64,000 bases of DNA, taken from Asterias rubens (taxonomy: Eukaryota; Echinodermata; Asteroidea; Forcipulatida; Asteriidae). This document shows positions 11,670 to 22,084 of the stretch, piece by piece (within the stretch, counting starts at the first letter, position 1; the number at the start of each line of letters is the position of its first letter). The notes beneath the pieces are model-generated. The model had not been told where the DNA came from. It searched no databases and saw nothing but the letters and a program-made list of their open reading frames with translations. The DNA is taken from positions 6,634,001 to 6,698,000 of the forward strand of contig NC_047063.1 in the NCBI RefSeq assembly GCF_902459465.1. The letters are read 5' to 3'. A program made the translations under genes and the position numbers.

Positions 11670-12500
11670 TCAGGTTTTAAACACAGCAATTTCTAATCGA
11701 AAGAAAGTTACAAGATTGAAACAATGAGGAAAGTAAATCTCAAGAATACAGAAGGAAAAAGGAAGTTGAACAAAGGAAGTAAGTTCAACGTCCTTTTCCC
11801 TTATATATTCTTGAGACTTACTCATGTTGAACCTTTCAAAATTAATCTGCCAGTAAACAAATTTGTTACAGGATTTGCAAATGTTTGTTTTGTAAATTAC
11901 TATTCAATGATGTTAGACCCTGATTAGATGGTCAAGATGAAAATCGAAAGCTTTTGAAGACTTTTGGTGGTAATATGTTGAACCTTTATAAGTTTGTGTT
12001 AGTGCTATATTATGGTGAATTTTCATGAAAAGTATATTTCTTAGAGTTCTTTTCTTGATAAATTACCTCCACAAAACAAGTTTTCCAAGTGTTTAAAAAA
12101 AAAAAGTTTCTTTATTTGTGGTATTATGAAAAGTCATAGTTTGGTTAGTTAAGCCGGTTTAAAGTAAAGCAATTATATAGTTAAAACTTTTACATAAAAC
12201 ATTGCTTTTCAAAATAATGCACAAAGAGATCAATAATATCACAAAGTTAAGCTTTAAAAAAAACTTTCCATGTTATGTCAGTACTTAAATGTTTTCATAA
12301 AACAGCTTCCTCTCAGCCACCCGGTTTTGTGATATTACAATCACATTAAAATTAAAATCAAGGTTTTATATCCTAAGTTTTATTGAAACAAAATCATCCT
12401 GTTAAATTACATTGTTGTGGCATAAATAAACCATACAGGGACTGTGAGAAACAACTGTTGTCTGTTGAATTACAATCACTGACGTGTTATAACGAACTGT
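11670..12500. other. AT-rich region between SAM gene and right subterminal array, no gene seen
   Basis: No supportable coding sequence. The only notable structure is an imperfect palindrome near 11734-11823 (AGTAAATCTCAAGAATA and TATTCTTGAGACTTACT). Confidence 0.5.
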
Positions 12501-12503
12501 CCC

Positions 12504-13060
12504 CGTGAGATAACAGTTTTTGTCTGTTATAAAACGGGAATCGGTTCCAAAATGACGGTAAATCCTGATTATTTACTGGAATATTAACGTTATTATAAAG
12601 GAACAAACTTAAATTACAATATACATAATGTGAGATAACAGTTTTGGGCACTTGTAAAACGGGACTTGGTTGCAAATTGACAGGGTAAATACCGTTACTT
12701 TAAAGGAACAAACCGTTAAATTACAATATACATAATGTGAGATAACAGTTTTGGGCACTTGTAAAACGGGACTTGGTTGCAAATTGACAGGGTAAATACC
12801 GTTACTTTAAAGGAACAAACCGTTAAATTACAATATACATAATGTGAGATAACAGTTTTGGGCACTTGTAAAACGGGACTTGGTTGCAAATTGACAGGGT
12901 AAATACCGTTACTTTAAAGGAACAAACCGTTAAATTACAATATACATAATGTGAGATAACAGTTTTGGGCACTTGTAAAACGGGACTTGGTCGCAAATTG
13001 ACAGGGTAAATACCGTTATTTTAAAGGAATACAACGTTGAATGACAATGTATTAAACTTG
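12504..13060. repeat. Right subterminal tandem repeat of EnSpm element 1 (107-bp unit)
   Basis: GTGAGATAACAGTTTTGGGC recurs at 12630, 12737, 12844 and 12951, a 107-bp period. A diverged copy starts at 12504. Each unit also has GTAAAACGGGACTTGG and ACAGGGTAAATACCGTTA. The word TAAATACCGTTACT echoes TATTTATACCGTTACTC of the left array, so the two arrays share a core. Confidence 0.85.
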
Positions 13061-13164
13061 TTTAATAACAGTGAGTCCCGTAATTTCCATGCCACCGTTT
13101 TTTTACAGGATGGTACTGGCGTCCCGACTGCCAGGAATTTCCTGTAAAAATACGATTTTTTTTT

Positions 13165-13509
13165 TTACAGTGCAGTCTTGTTAAGAAGAACATTAATTAT
13201 GGCATACATATCTTTGATATTACAATTGGTACATTTATCGGAAAAGTACATAATCTTAGAATCAGTGATCAGTTTGTTAACATGTTCCTTTTGAGAACGG
13301 TAGGCTTGTTCGTCAAACGCTGAGTTGCTCTTTTTCCATTTCCGTTCAAGCCGACGTCGAACACGCCTTTCAGTATGGATGGAGTTGTTGTACCATGGGA
13401 GTTTGGGTTTGACGGTACGTTCCCTGGTCACAAAGGGACAAACTTCGTCAAGGACGGTAGAAGTTATTGAACAGTAAGACTCTGTGTTGTGTAAGTTTTT
13501 ACCGTGCAA
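13165..13509 (-). pseudogene. Non-LTR retrotransposon fragment (between endonuclease and reverse transcriptase)
   Basis: The minus-strand frame reads KLPWYNNSIHTERRVRRR, then KMYFSDK-like and MYAIINVLLNKT words. This is the typical linker preceding the reverse transcriptase of CR1/L2 or Jockey-like LINEs. It is cut exactly at the right end of EnSpm element 1, so the RT domain is missing. No other part of this LINE lies at the element's left flank. Confidence 0.7.
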
Positions 13510-13559
13510 CGAACTAGTAAAAGTTTACCTGACTGTTAGGCCGAACAAAATAATAGTTG

Positions 13560-14420
13560 TGTTTCCGGTTACCCGACCGTCCCTAGAAAATCACGCCGAC
13601 CCTACATCTTTTTATTCGTAAAAACGATATAAAATAAAATCTTATGGTGCCGACCCTAAACCTCATTTTTGTGCACATCGTCCTGGATTTCTTCTTCGTT
13701 TTTTCCTTTATTTTTTTACTCATTCAAACATGAATGTCGGACACTTCGAACCTTTTCCATTTCGTACCTTGGTCACTTCGATCGTACCACCACGTAATTT
13801 CGTGAGCTAGCTCCTACAAAAGTACAAGTCGTTCCAATTCCGTCGGAAAATTTAGTTGTTGTGTTACATGTTCTATCAGTGTGCTTAACTTGCGCAAATT
13901 GAAGATATACCTACGCAAATTAAAACATTTACGTGCGCGAATGTGCACAATTTTCAACTTGCGTGATTACTATTTTGCGCGGTTCTGTGACGTGTTTGGG
14001 CTCGTCGAAAAAGGAGCGTAGGGGTGTTTCAAAAATTTATAATGCCAATTAATAAGCTAAATCTGCAGATAAAGTTGTAATTTGCAGATGAAGTTGACAT
14101 TATAATTTCTGAAAGGGTTTTTTTGTGTGCGTATTTTCAATTAATTTAGGCTCCATTAATAATGAGGAAAGTGTTTTGGAAAATGTTTGACTTGACGTCA
14201 CCTCCAAGTCCAATGACAGGAAACTTTTCACAGTTGGGTACCAGGCAATGTAAAACGTTGGTCAACATGAGTGTGTTTTGAAAGCTCACTTGCTATTGGT
14301 TGTGAATTTTTTTTGCCCACTTACTGGCCAATCGGGATAACGCACATATTATTGTGGGTCAACACAAGCTTGGTGCCCTGCTTCTGGCTGCAAACACGTG
14401 TGATACCACGACGCTTTCGA
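13560..14420. other. Intergenic, no gene seen
   Basis: AT-rich sequence with scattered CACGT and GCGCGAA words. I see no open frame or repeat that can be named. Confidence 0.4.
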
Positions 14421-14427
14421 TCGTGAA

Positions 14428-14573
14428 GGCCGAGTTATAGTCGGTCGCGCGATGGTCGGGCGTCGGAAATCTTGACGCGCGATCATAAAAAGACACGGTT
14501 TTTAGGCCTCAGTCTTAGGATTGCGCGCAAGATTTCCGTCGCGCGACCATCGCGCGACCGACTATAAACCGGC
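14428..14573. repeat. GC-rich foldback element just upstream of the DDE-like gene
   Basis: TATAGTCGGTCGCGCGATGG near 14437 is mirrored by CCATCGCGCGACCGACTATA near 14547. The arms extend through GGAAATCTTG on one side and CAAGATTTCC on the other, giving roughly 50-bp arms around a 40-bp loop. It is much richer in CpG than its surroundings. Confidence 0.8.
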
Positions 14574-15199
14574 CTTGACTCGACTGACTGCTCGAGGCCG
14601 TGTGTTTCCTCGCAGCAGTATACATGTAGTTTGCAAGGCCGTTTGCAACATGGCGGCACCGGGGACAGGGGGAGTGTTCGCGTTGACGTGGGATAGATGC
14701 TCCCACAAGTTGACCACTACAAACATGATGCGATCGTTACCACTTGAATCAACAATAAACTCTGCATTTACATTAGGACACCCGGACACAGAAGACAAAA
14801 TACAGGCCTTCGCAAGTACATCAACTACCAACTTTACAAACAAATTTGATGTAGACTTGCTACTTACATTCAGTGACATGAAAGACATGGCAATTAAAGC
14901 CATCAAATTTCATTGTCTGACTGAACCACAGACCGCTTCCCCTGTCCCCAACATGTCAGCTTTTGATGTTTTGATGTCTTCATCTGCACGGAGAAGTTTC
15001 CCTGCTGCTAAAACATCAAGGTAAGGCCCTACGTCCTACGACTATTTTCTGTCATGTCTGCTGTTTGTTGATGATAATGGCTCTATCTACGTTAACGTTT
15101 ACTGTTCTGGGTTAATTTTCACGGCGGAAAGAAAATCCTTCTTTCAATCCTCCATGCTTCAATGAACTTCATGGTTTTAACGTTTGTGATCGTTTGTGA

Positions 15200-15242
15200 A
15201 CCCTAACCCTAACCTTAACCCTAACCCTAACCCCCCCCCCCC
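15200..15242. repeat. Interstitial telomere-like repeat in intron 1
   Basis: About five CCCTAA units (one is CCTTAA) are followed by an uninterrupted C run of about 11. The units match the animal telomere repeat TTAGGG on the minus strand. Confidence 0.85.
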
Positions 15243-15994
15243 GTCTTTACTTTTCATGTTTAATATTGTAACTTTGAGCACTCCTGTTTGTCATTCTGAT
15301 TTTTGATATCACAGTAACACCCACTTTTTTGGCAGAAAGGTATTGTTGGTGAAGTTTAAAATATTAATAATATTAAGGGTGCAGTTTGGGTCATAATTTG
15401 GGGGAGGGTCATGATCGATATTAAATAACACATACACAAAATCAATGTGAAAAACATTTCTATAAACCACGATTATTTATTCTGCTTTACAGTTCTGGAA
15501 TGAAGGATGGCTTGAATAACAAAGACGTGCTATTCAACAAGCTCCTTGACATGTTTGTTTCAAGGAACTTGGATTTCCCAAGTGCTGTGGCTGACACTGA
15601 CGGAACATATATTATCCAGGTATTATTGTATGGCTTGCATACAGAAAAGTTTAATTGTGTTTTACATGTTTTATGCATAATTTAAACCTATACAAAAACA
15701 TCATCTTTGCTGGCGTGTAACAATGTTTAATTTGACCGTTTCACCAAAACATGCACAAATGTTTGTATTAAACTGTGTAGTTAACTTTTCAATTGTTGCA
15801 AATATTTATTTATTTGTTTGTTTGGTTTAAAACACAACACTGATCGACAGAAGACACTGAAATGATCAGTTTACAAAGTCACATTTATATAACGATAAAA
15901 TATAGATATTAAAATTCATGAGTAAAATACAAGAAAATATGATTTAAAAGATAAACATCCATCAAAAGAGATCAGCCAAAACTGCACAAATGGG

Positions 15995-16077
15995 CAGGTA
16001 AAGGGGGAGGGGAAAGGTTAGGAAGGGGAGGGGGAGGAGGTCGGGGAGGGAAAAGGGCGGAGCATGGAAGGTGGGGG
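15995..16077. other. G-rich polypurine tract with G-quadruplex potential
   Basis: At least six G runs of three or more (GGGGGAGGGG, GGGGAGGGGGAGG, GGGGAGGG, GGGCGG, GGGGG) lie on the plus strand within 85 bp, in intron 2 of the DDE-like gene. Confidence 0.6.
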
Positions 16078-18639
16078 TTTAATGTTTCAAAAGTACTGTT
16101 TTTTGTGGTGATAGTTCTGATCGGATTCTACATTGGTTCTTTTGTTGTTTTAAAAGGTAACTAAAATGCCACCCACAAAAAATCCTTTCAACAGTGAATT
16201 TTTAATTGCTTTTTACACAGGTCATCTGTAATGCTCTGTGGTATATTACAAACCAGCATAGTGTGATAAATAATGCATCTGTGAGAAAGAAGGACGTAAA
16301 ACCCATACCACCTACCTTTGACGAAGCATACTCAAACTGCAATGATTTTCGCAAGAAAACACGTCAAAATAGCCAATTGTCTCAAAGCACTCTGAGATCA
16401 CACGGAGAATCCCTATACAGTCTACTCCTGAAGCCTGTGAGTAGAAGCTCAGCTGCTTGGTCCGAAGCTGGTAATGAAATAAAGGAACTTGCGGACTGTC
16501 TCGTTGCTTATGCTGACCATCTGATAAATCAAGCGACTACTCAAATCCACAACCAAAGCCAGATCCATCCAGTTCGCACAATTAACGAACATGCAACAAC
16601 GGAGCATCGTCACAAATTTGCTTTCGGAGTCAGGATGGCTTATGAACAGCTCGATAAAGATGTGAGAGAAGCTGGATGCGGCAATCCCGTCTTCTTTGAT
16701 GAAACTAAACATTTGGAAATGCCATTTCAGAACAACGTCGAGAGATTTCGTTTTTTCACTGCTTTGCAGTTGTCGGTTCCTGTTGACATAATTAAATTCT
16801 GTCCAGGAGGGAGTGCCCTCACCACTCTGGTAGTTGTCCAGACACAAGAAAATCGCACCGAAGCAGATATTCTACTTGAAGGAGTAAGGCTTGTTGAGAG
16901 ATGCCGACATCAACTGAAAGAATTCCACACAAGGGCTCAAAGGAGGGTCTTCAAATCGAAGCTAGCCAATGTTGCAAAAGTGGAGCCTTGTGTAGCTGAG
17001 ATGATCTACACTGAACTATGTATCGATGGCAAAAAGGCTTTACACCCAGTCACTCAGCACAGACTGCACTTGATCTTCCTTGGGGAGCATGACCTGCTAG
17101 CTGATCTTCGGCATCTAAATACTGGGAGACCATCGAATAAGTTTGATGTATTCTTCGAGCAGTTGGAGAAGATTGTGGAGCAAATTACAGCCGCAGATGA
17201 ACGTCGGCACAATATCGCACATCTTTCAGAGTGGATTTCTTTGAAGGAACTGATCAAAAGAACCTCAGAGCAGTGTCCACCAGGGACTCTTATCCCATCA
17301 ACAACTCTAGTCCGACTCCAGTTCGCACCAAGGAACCCCTACACTCACCGAGCACTTACATTTACCTCAAAGATTAATGTACAGTACAAAATTCAACGCC
17401 GCCAACTCCGAGCATCCCACCAAGATGACCATTACTGTGCTGCTCAGTTTCGATATCTTAAAGCAAAGGCATGTGAGATGAAAGGTATTGCACTTCTGCT
17501 CTGTTGTGATGACAAGGCAAAGATTCCTGTTGGAGAGCCGGGTTGTGCTGTGTCCACTGGTGTAAGAGGGAAGAAAACACTAGCACCCACATCAACAACA
17601 CTGAGCAGTATGGATCATGATATGACCAAGGCATCCTTGACGCCATCTGTTGTGCTGAAATGTGCCATTCCAGATGATCCAGAGAAATCTTTTGTCCGAG
17701 GCCACGTCACAACAATAACAAATGATTCCGTTTTTCAGACATCCTCTCCTTTCAGACATGGAGCTGCCCTAGTAAAGCTTCTAGCACATGAAGAAGCATC
17801 TGTAGTCTTGAAGTACACAGACGGTGGCACCGATCAAAGAAATACACTTGAAAGTGTGAAATGTGCCACAATTTGCCTTTTTTTAGCACTTAATCTAGAC
17901 ATGATCATCTTGGCTCGTTGTGCCCCGGGTCATAGCTGGATGAATCCTGCTGAAAGAATAATGTCAATACTAAATTTGGCACTACAGAACTGTGCATTGG
18001 AGAGAGAAGCAGGTGATGCTGCTGCAGAAGCTGAATTCAAGAAGTGCAACAGCATGGCTGCAACCAGACGCCTAGCTGAAAGTAAGCCAAACCTGCAGAT
18101 ACGTGAAAAATGGGCTGAGGTCATATAACCTGTGTGCTCAACAATCAGAAGCAGGTTTGAACGACTGACTCTAAAAGATGAAGCATTTCAATCGCTTGAC
18201 CCAATCTCTGATGAAGATATCAACATCTTCAAATGCCATCTGAGAAAGCAATTCCCTGATCTTGACCTGGCCAAGCTGCAGAAGGTGCATACACAAAAGA
18301 ATGTGGCATACATGAAATGGCTGGATGAGCACTGTCGCTGCAGGCAGTATACCTTTCAGGTCAGTTTAATATTTAAAACGTTATACAGATGCTTTAAATT
18401 CCCAAATATGTATTGCATTCATGCCAATCAGAAGCCAATCAATGGCCTTAGGTCTTACGTTTTTGGCATGACTTTAAATAGAAAATAAATTTAAAGAAAT
18501 GAATGTCTTCAATAAGTGGTTTCCTTAAATTCCAAATGCCGAATGCCAAGGAAATTAAAACAAACTCAAAAAATTTCCAAAAGAAAACAAACTACTTTGA
18601 TAAAGTTTTCAAAAAAATTGCTCATACTGTGTTGTTTTG

Positions 18640-18669
18640 TTCATTTATTATTATTATTATTATTATTAT
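18640..18669. repeat. (TTA)n microsatellite abutting a splice acceptor
   Basis: About nine TTA units end three bases before the TAG acceptor used for exon 4 of the DDE-like gene. Length changes here would move the pyrimidine tract. Confidence 0.7.
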
Positions 18670-19059
18670 GTAGGTTCGGAAGTGTGACAACCAAAGCTGC
18701 TGTCTACCCACTAAAGTTGCCAGAGAACAACTGACATGGCTTCCTGACCCAGAACTTGCCATGGATGGGGAACATTTCAAGCCCTATGCACAGGTGAAGG
18801 ATACTGATACCACTGAGAAGGACCGACCATCCTTTTGTGTTCCTGCACCAAAACCCAAGGGTCGGAAGCGACGTTACCAAGGCTTTACTCTACCACCTGA
18901 TGCCAGTGGTACACCACCTCCAGATATTGAAGACATCAGCTCCAGTCAAGTTGAGGAAAATGAAAACCAAAATGTCTCAGGTAATTTTCAAAACAGCCAT
19001 GTTGTTAACAAATGAGGGCCTCACAATACAGTCAGATATTTATGTTAAGGGAATAAAAG

Positions 19060-19620
19060 TGTGAGGTTTTAATTAGTTGTTTAAACACGGTCAGGCCTGG
19101 TTCCTGATATTTGAATGAGACGCAGTATGTAGTTCAATTATCAGGAACCAGGCCTGACCATGTTTAACTATTAACTTGTTTAAAACTGATTCAACACACT
19201 TGTATTCCCATTCATAAATACCTTTTCCGTTCATAAATACACCTAGGGCAAACACTTTTTTGGTCAAAAAGTAATGAACGCAAAACTTTTTTTTACGATT
19301 TGTTCAACAAAACATCTCTCCAGCTATAAAATGGTACCCCTGTGGTAAACAACTCCTTTATGGAGATGGTGGGTGCGCCTTGCGCGCGGTGGCCCCACCT
19401 GTTGGGTGACGCTCTCTTGACCGATAGGAATGAATAAACTGTCTTATAAGCATCTTGTGCAAGCTCGGAAGTCACGCCCATGTTTAAACACTTTTGGCCA
19501 TGTCTCTATCAGCCGTTTAAATACCCCATGTGACATACTCTCGACCAATCAGAATAGATAAACTGTCTTTAGGTATTTATGAATGCAACTTAATGAATTC
19601 CAAAAGTTAGGAAAGTTTTC
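19060..19620. repeat. MITE-like element with internal hairpin
   Basis: GTCAGGCCTGGTTCCTGATA (19090) is mirrored by TATCAGGAACCAGGCCTGAC about 30 bp later. Flanking words such as TTCATAAATACC, TTTTTGGTCAAAAAGTAA and ACCAATCAGAAT recur near 27655-28105 and 44821-45000, so all three are copies of one dispersed family. Confidence 0.65.
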
Positions 19621-20170
19621 ACTGTTTAACAAGTCACAAACATAGAATTTTTTTTAATGGAGTGCCCTCATTCATAGAGAGAAAGATAGCTGTACTTATT
19701 TTGTAAACTTTGCTTTTTCAAATAAACAACTCTACATGTACTCTACACTGTAAAAAATGCTGGGTAAAAAAATATTGGGCAAATTAATTTGTGCATATGT
19801 TGGGTTTTTTTTTGTTTAACTAATGGGCAAATTAAAAAAAAAACTACTGGGCAAATGAATTTGTACATTTGTTGGTCCCTTTTTATTTAACTAATGGGCA
19901 CTTTTTGTTGTTGGGTAAATTTGAAAAATAACAGTGTTGTAGTAACCTGTCGTTGGGTAATCAATGCCCAACTATTAATGGAATTCTTTCAAGTACCATT
20001 TCGTTGGGTAGAAAAATCAAGCAACACCCAATATGTTGTGGAGTTTTGCACAAAATTGGCCAACAGGTGAGAAATAGCACTACAACGTGCAGGCGCGCTT
20101 CCGACCGACCGTGTACATGTACATGTACTTCTAGCCTCTTATCTTTCGGACGCACACACATGCAAGTAAC

Positions 20171-21634
20171 ATGGCGGACATCGAGTCATTGCTGGATGAC
20201 TGGGACCTTCCAGACCTTAAGGACATATTCACAGGTAAGAATTTGTTGCACGCAACTAACAGATATAAGGGAGCAGATATAAGAGTACAATATTTGTAAC
20301 TTATTATGCAGAAGTTCGAGTGACAAATGCTGCAAACAATAACATTAGGTCACCTCCATGGTCATACGACGGCAATACACTTTTGTATTGTATATAATTA
20401 GCGTATACGGTGCATACCAACTTGACGGAGTGCTCCATGTCCACCTTTACGTAACAAATTTACACACTGCTGTGCAGTAAAGAGTAGGCCGTTCGATCTG
20501 ATAAAGTTTATATTTAAATTAGGCCTATGTCATGTATGTACAAAATGTTTATCACACAGCAATGACCATTGTTGGATAAAAGTACTCAACTTTCCAAACA
20601 GTTGGTACAAAGTGGCCTCAAAAGGTTGGGTAAGAAGTGCTTACTCTGTAAATAAACTATCCAACTTCTGGTCATTTTGTACCAAGATGGCAAATTTTTA
20701 GGGCACTTGGTTAAAAACTCATTTATTGTTGGAAATACAATGTAGGTGCTCAGAATTTAAGAGCGACCAATGCAAAATTACCTGTTGAGTCTTGTGTGGA
20801 AAATTTAGTATTTTTATTCAAACTTTGAAGATGGAAATGGTAGACATTTTTTAGTTTGCAGACATGTCATTGGTCTGTTTTTGCTTGTTCTCAGATTCAG
20901 AAGGAAAACAAACTGAACAACTGATCTATTTAGTTTACAAGGCACTATCAAAAAAAAAAACAAAAAAAAAAAAAACAGAATACATGTAAATAGGCAAAAC
21001 TCATCCAAAAAATACCTTTCTACATTTTCATAAGTAGCGTACAGCTAGAGGTAAGAGTAAATTTCATTATCAAATCAACTGGACTTGTACTAATTTATGT
21101 TTGGCAACAGTTTCGCATCATATCCTGGATGCATCATTATTCTCTACGGAATAATGAAATCAGGTGCTGGCACCAAATTCGTGCCAGCGTCAAATTCGGT
21201 ACCCGAATTTGGGGTTTTCAACTTCGTGACTCGTAAGTATTTTCCGTATGAAAAATAAACTCAACTTTGACATTATGTCAAATTTTGTCAAATTTACAAG
21301 ATAGCTTTGACCACACCATATTCAGGCTATTTGCTTATGAAAATAGCTGATTTTTAATATTATTTTCCTGTTCTGATTTTTATATTGCTGATAGTGCCTT
21401 TAATGCTTGAATAGCTTTAAATAAATGTTACAAGCCAAACTCTTCTTTTCCCCAAACTTCTCCAAAGAACAAGACAAAATACTAAAATCTCACTTACTCG
21501 TTTTGTTATTTGTTTGTTTTACAGATAATGCCATAGATATTGAGTGCCTGAAACTACTAAATGATGCAGACATTGCACAGTTGATTCCCAAAATAGGTTT
21601 GAGGTTGAAGTTCTCACAGCAGTGGAAAAAATAT
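20171..21634 (+). CDS. SAM-domain first exons of EnSpm element 2 accessory gene (partial)
   Basis: Exons 20171-20234 and 21525-21634 join in phase to 58 codons. They begin MADIESLLDDWDLPDLKDIF and continue into a SAM core (ECLKLLNDADIAQLIPKIG, then LKFSQQWKKY). The donor GTGAGT follows at 21635. The exon boundary falls at the same codon as in element 3 (IF-T/D-N versus VF-D/D-N), which confirms the model. The later exons should lie beyond the transposase but were lost at 22084. The start lies in AACATGGCGGA. Confidence 0.7.
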
Positions 21635-21670
21635 GTGAGTTGCTAATTCCCATGAATATTTGTTGTCAAA

Positions 21671-22084
21671 ATGTTTTGCTACAAGTGTTTGAATGAGGTA
21701 CAAGGGGGTGTAAATGGCCTTTTTAACCATCTCAAATATGTCCATGGTGTACATGCTGGTACTTCAACTTTTGTGGTGTGTAGACAAGATGGTTGTATGT
21801 CAACTTTTCAATATGTGTCATCATACAGACGCCATATTTTGGCAGTTCATGCTGCAGACACAGCAACAGGTGTTGTACAAGAGCATGAAGTTGATGTTGA
21901 TCACTCAGATGTAGAGAGTACTCCTATGAGTGAAGATGAACCAGATAGTGAACAAGATGGGCAGAATTGTGTAGATATTTATGAAGCAATTTCTTTCTTC
22001 ATAGCAAATATGAAAGCGTCTGCTGTGCCTTCTTCCACCATACAAACTGTAATACAAGATGTTGAAGAGCTGATAACCGTTGTA
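21671..22084 (+). pseudogene. EnSpm element 2 transposase, N-terminal zinc-finger part
   Basis: 138 codons from MFCYKCLNEVQ. They include finger-like Cys/His sets (CYKC...HLKYVHGVH and CRQDGC...HILAVH), an Asp/Glu/Ser-rich linker and a helical segment ending in EELITVV. Element 3 has the same order (CFKC...HLKYVH, acidic linker, SLFVSHMK). The reading frame then enters the terminal repeat of element 3, so the catalytic domain is absent. The ATG lies only 36 bp beyond the SAM exon donor, so this gene would begin inside the SAM gene's second intron. Confidence 0.75.

Larger units (their letters stand above)
1345..13172 (+). mobile_element. EnSpm/CACTA-like DNA transposon 1 (11.8 kb, two genes)
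   Basis: The left end begins CACTGTAAAAAAAATCG and the right end, read on the minus strand, begins CACTGTAAAAAAAAAAATCG. Both continue into a run ending in ACAGG(G/A)A and then TTCC. Both ends carry subterminal tandem arrays, as CACTA elements do. Inside are a C2H2/transposase gene (3542-6331) and a SAM accessory gene (6450-11339), both on the plus strand. The expected 3-bp target duplication is absent: CTA precedes the left end and CAG follows the right end. The left flank is an EnSpm transposase and the right flank is a LINE. The ends may therefore come from two different copies. Confidence 0.8.
14650..18980 (+). pseudogene. Conserved DDE-transposase-like protein of unknown function, with an in-frame stop
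   Basis: Proposed exons: 14650-15020, 15493-15619, 16221-18359, 18674-18980, all with GT-AG and matching phase. Translation starts at AACATGGCGGC. Exon 3 contains CCDDKAKIPVGEPG (about 17506), TDGGTDQRNT (about 17817) and NPAERIMSILNLAL (about 17943). This order of D, D and E resembles IS630/Tc1-type DDE cores (inference). I recall close relatives as uncharacterised proteins in cnidarians, sponges and molluscs. A TAA at 18126-18128 interrupts the frame after 801 codons. The same frame stays open for 179 more codons with family-like sequence (RSRFERL, the HCRCRQYTF and KCDNQSCCLPTK Cys/His words). A 3' terminal exon with further Cys pairs, expected from the family, is not found, so the gene is also truncated. 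Confidence 0.7.
19746..22084 (+). mobile_element. EnSpm/CACTA-like element 2, left part only
   Basis: The left end CACTGTAAAAAATGCTGGGT is followed to about 20020 by a subterminal array of TTGGGCAAAT/TTGGGTAAAT words. It carries SAM exons 1 and 2 and the start of a transposase. It is cut at 22084 by the terminal repeat of element 3. No right end of this family appears downstream in the window. Confidence 0.75.

Noticed and set aside
12590-13030. Regularly spaced repeats considered as a CRISPR array
   Set aside because: Units are contiguous 107-bp tandem copies without unique spacers, in an animal transposon end.
20814-21008. Phe-rich minus-strand frame
   Set aside because: Translation of an A-rich tract (20951-20976).
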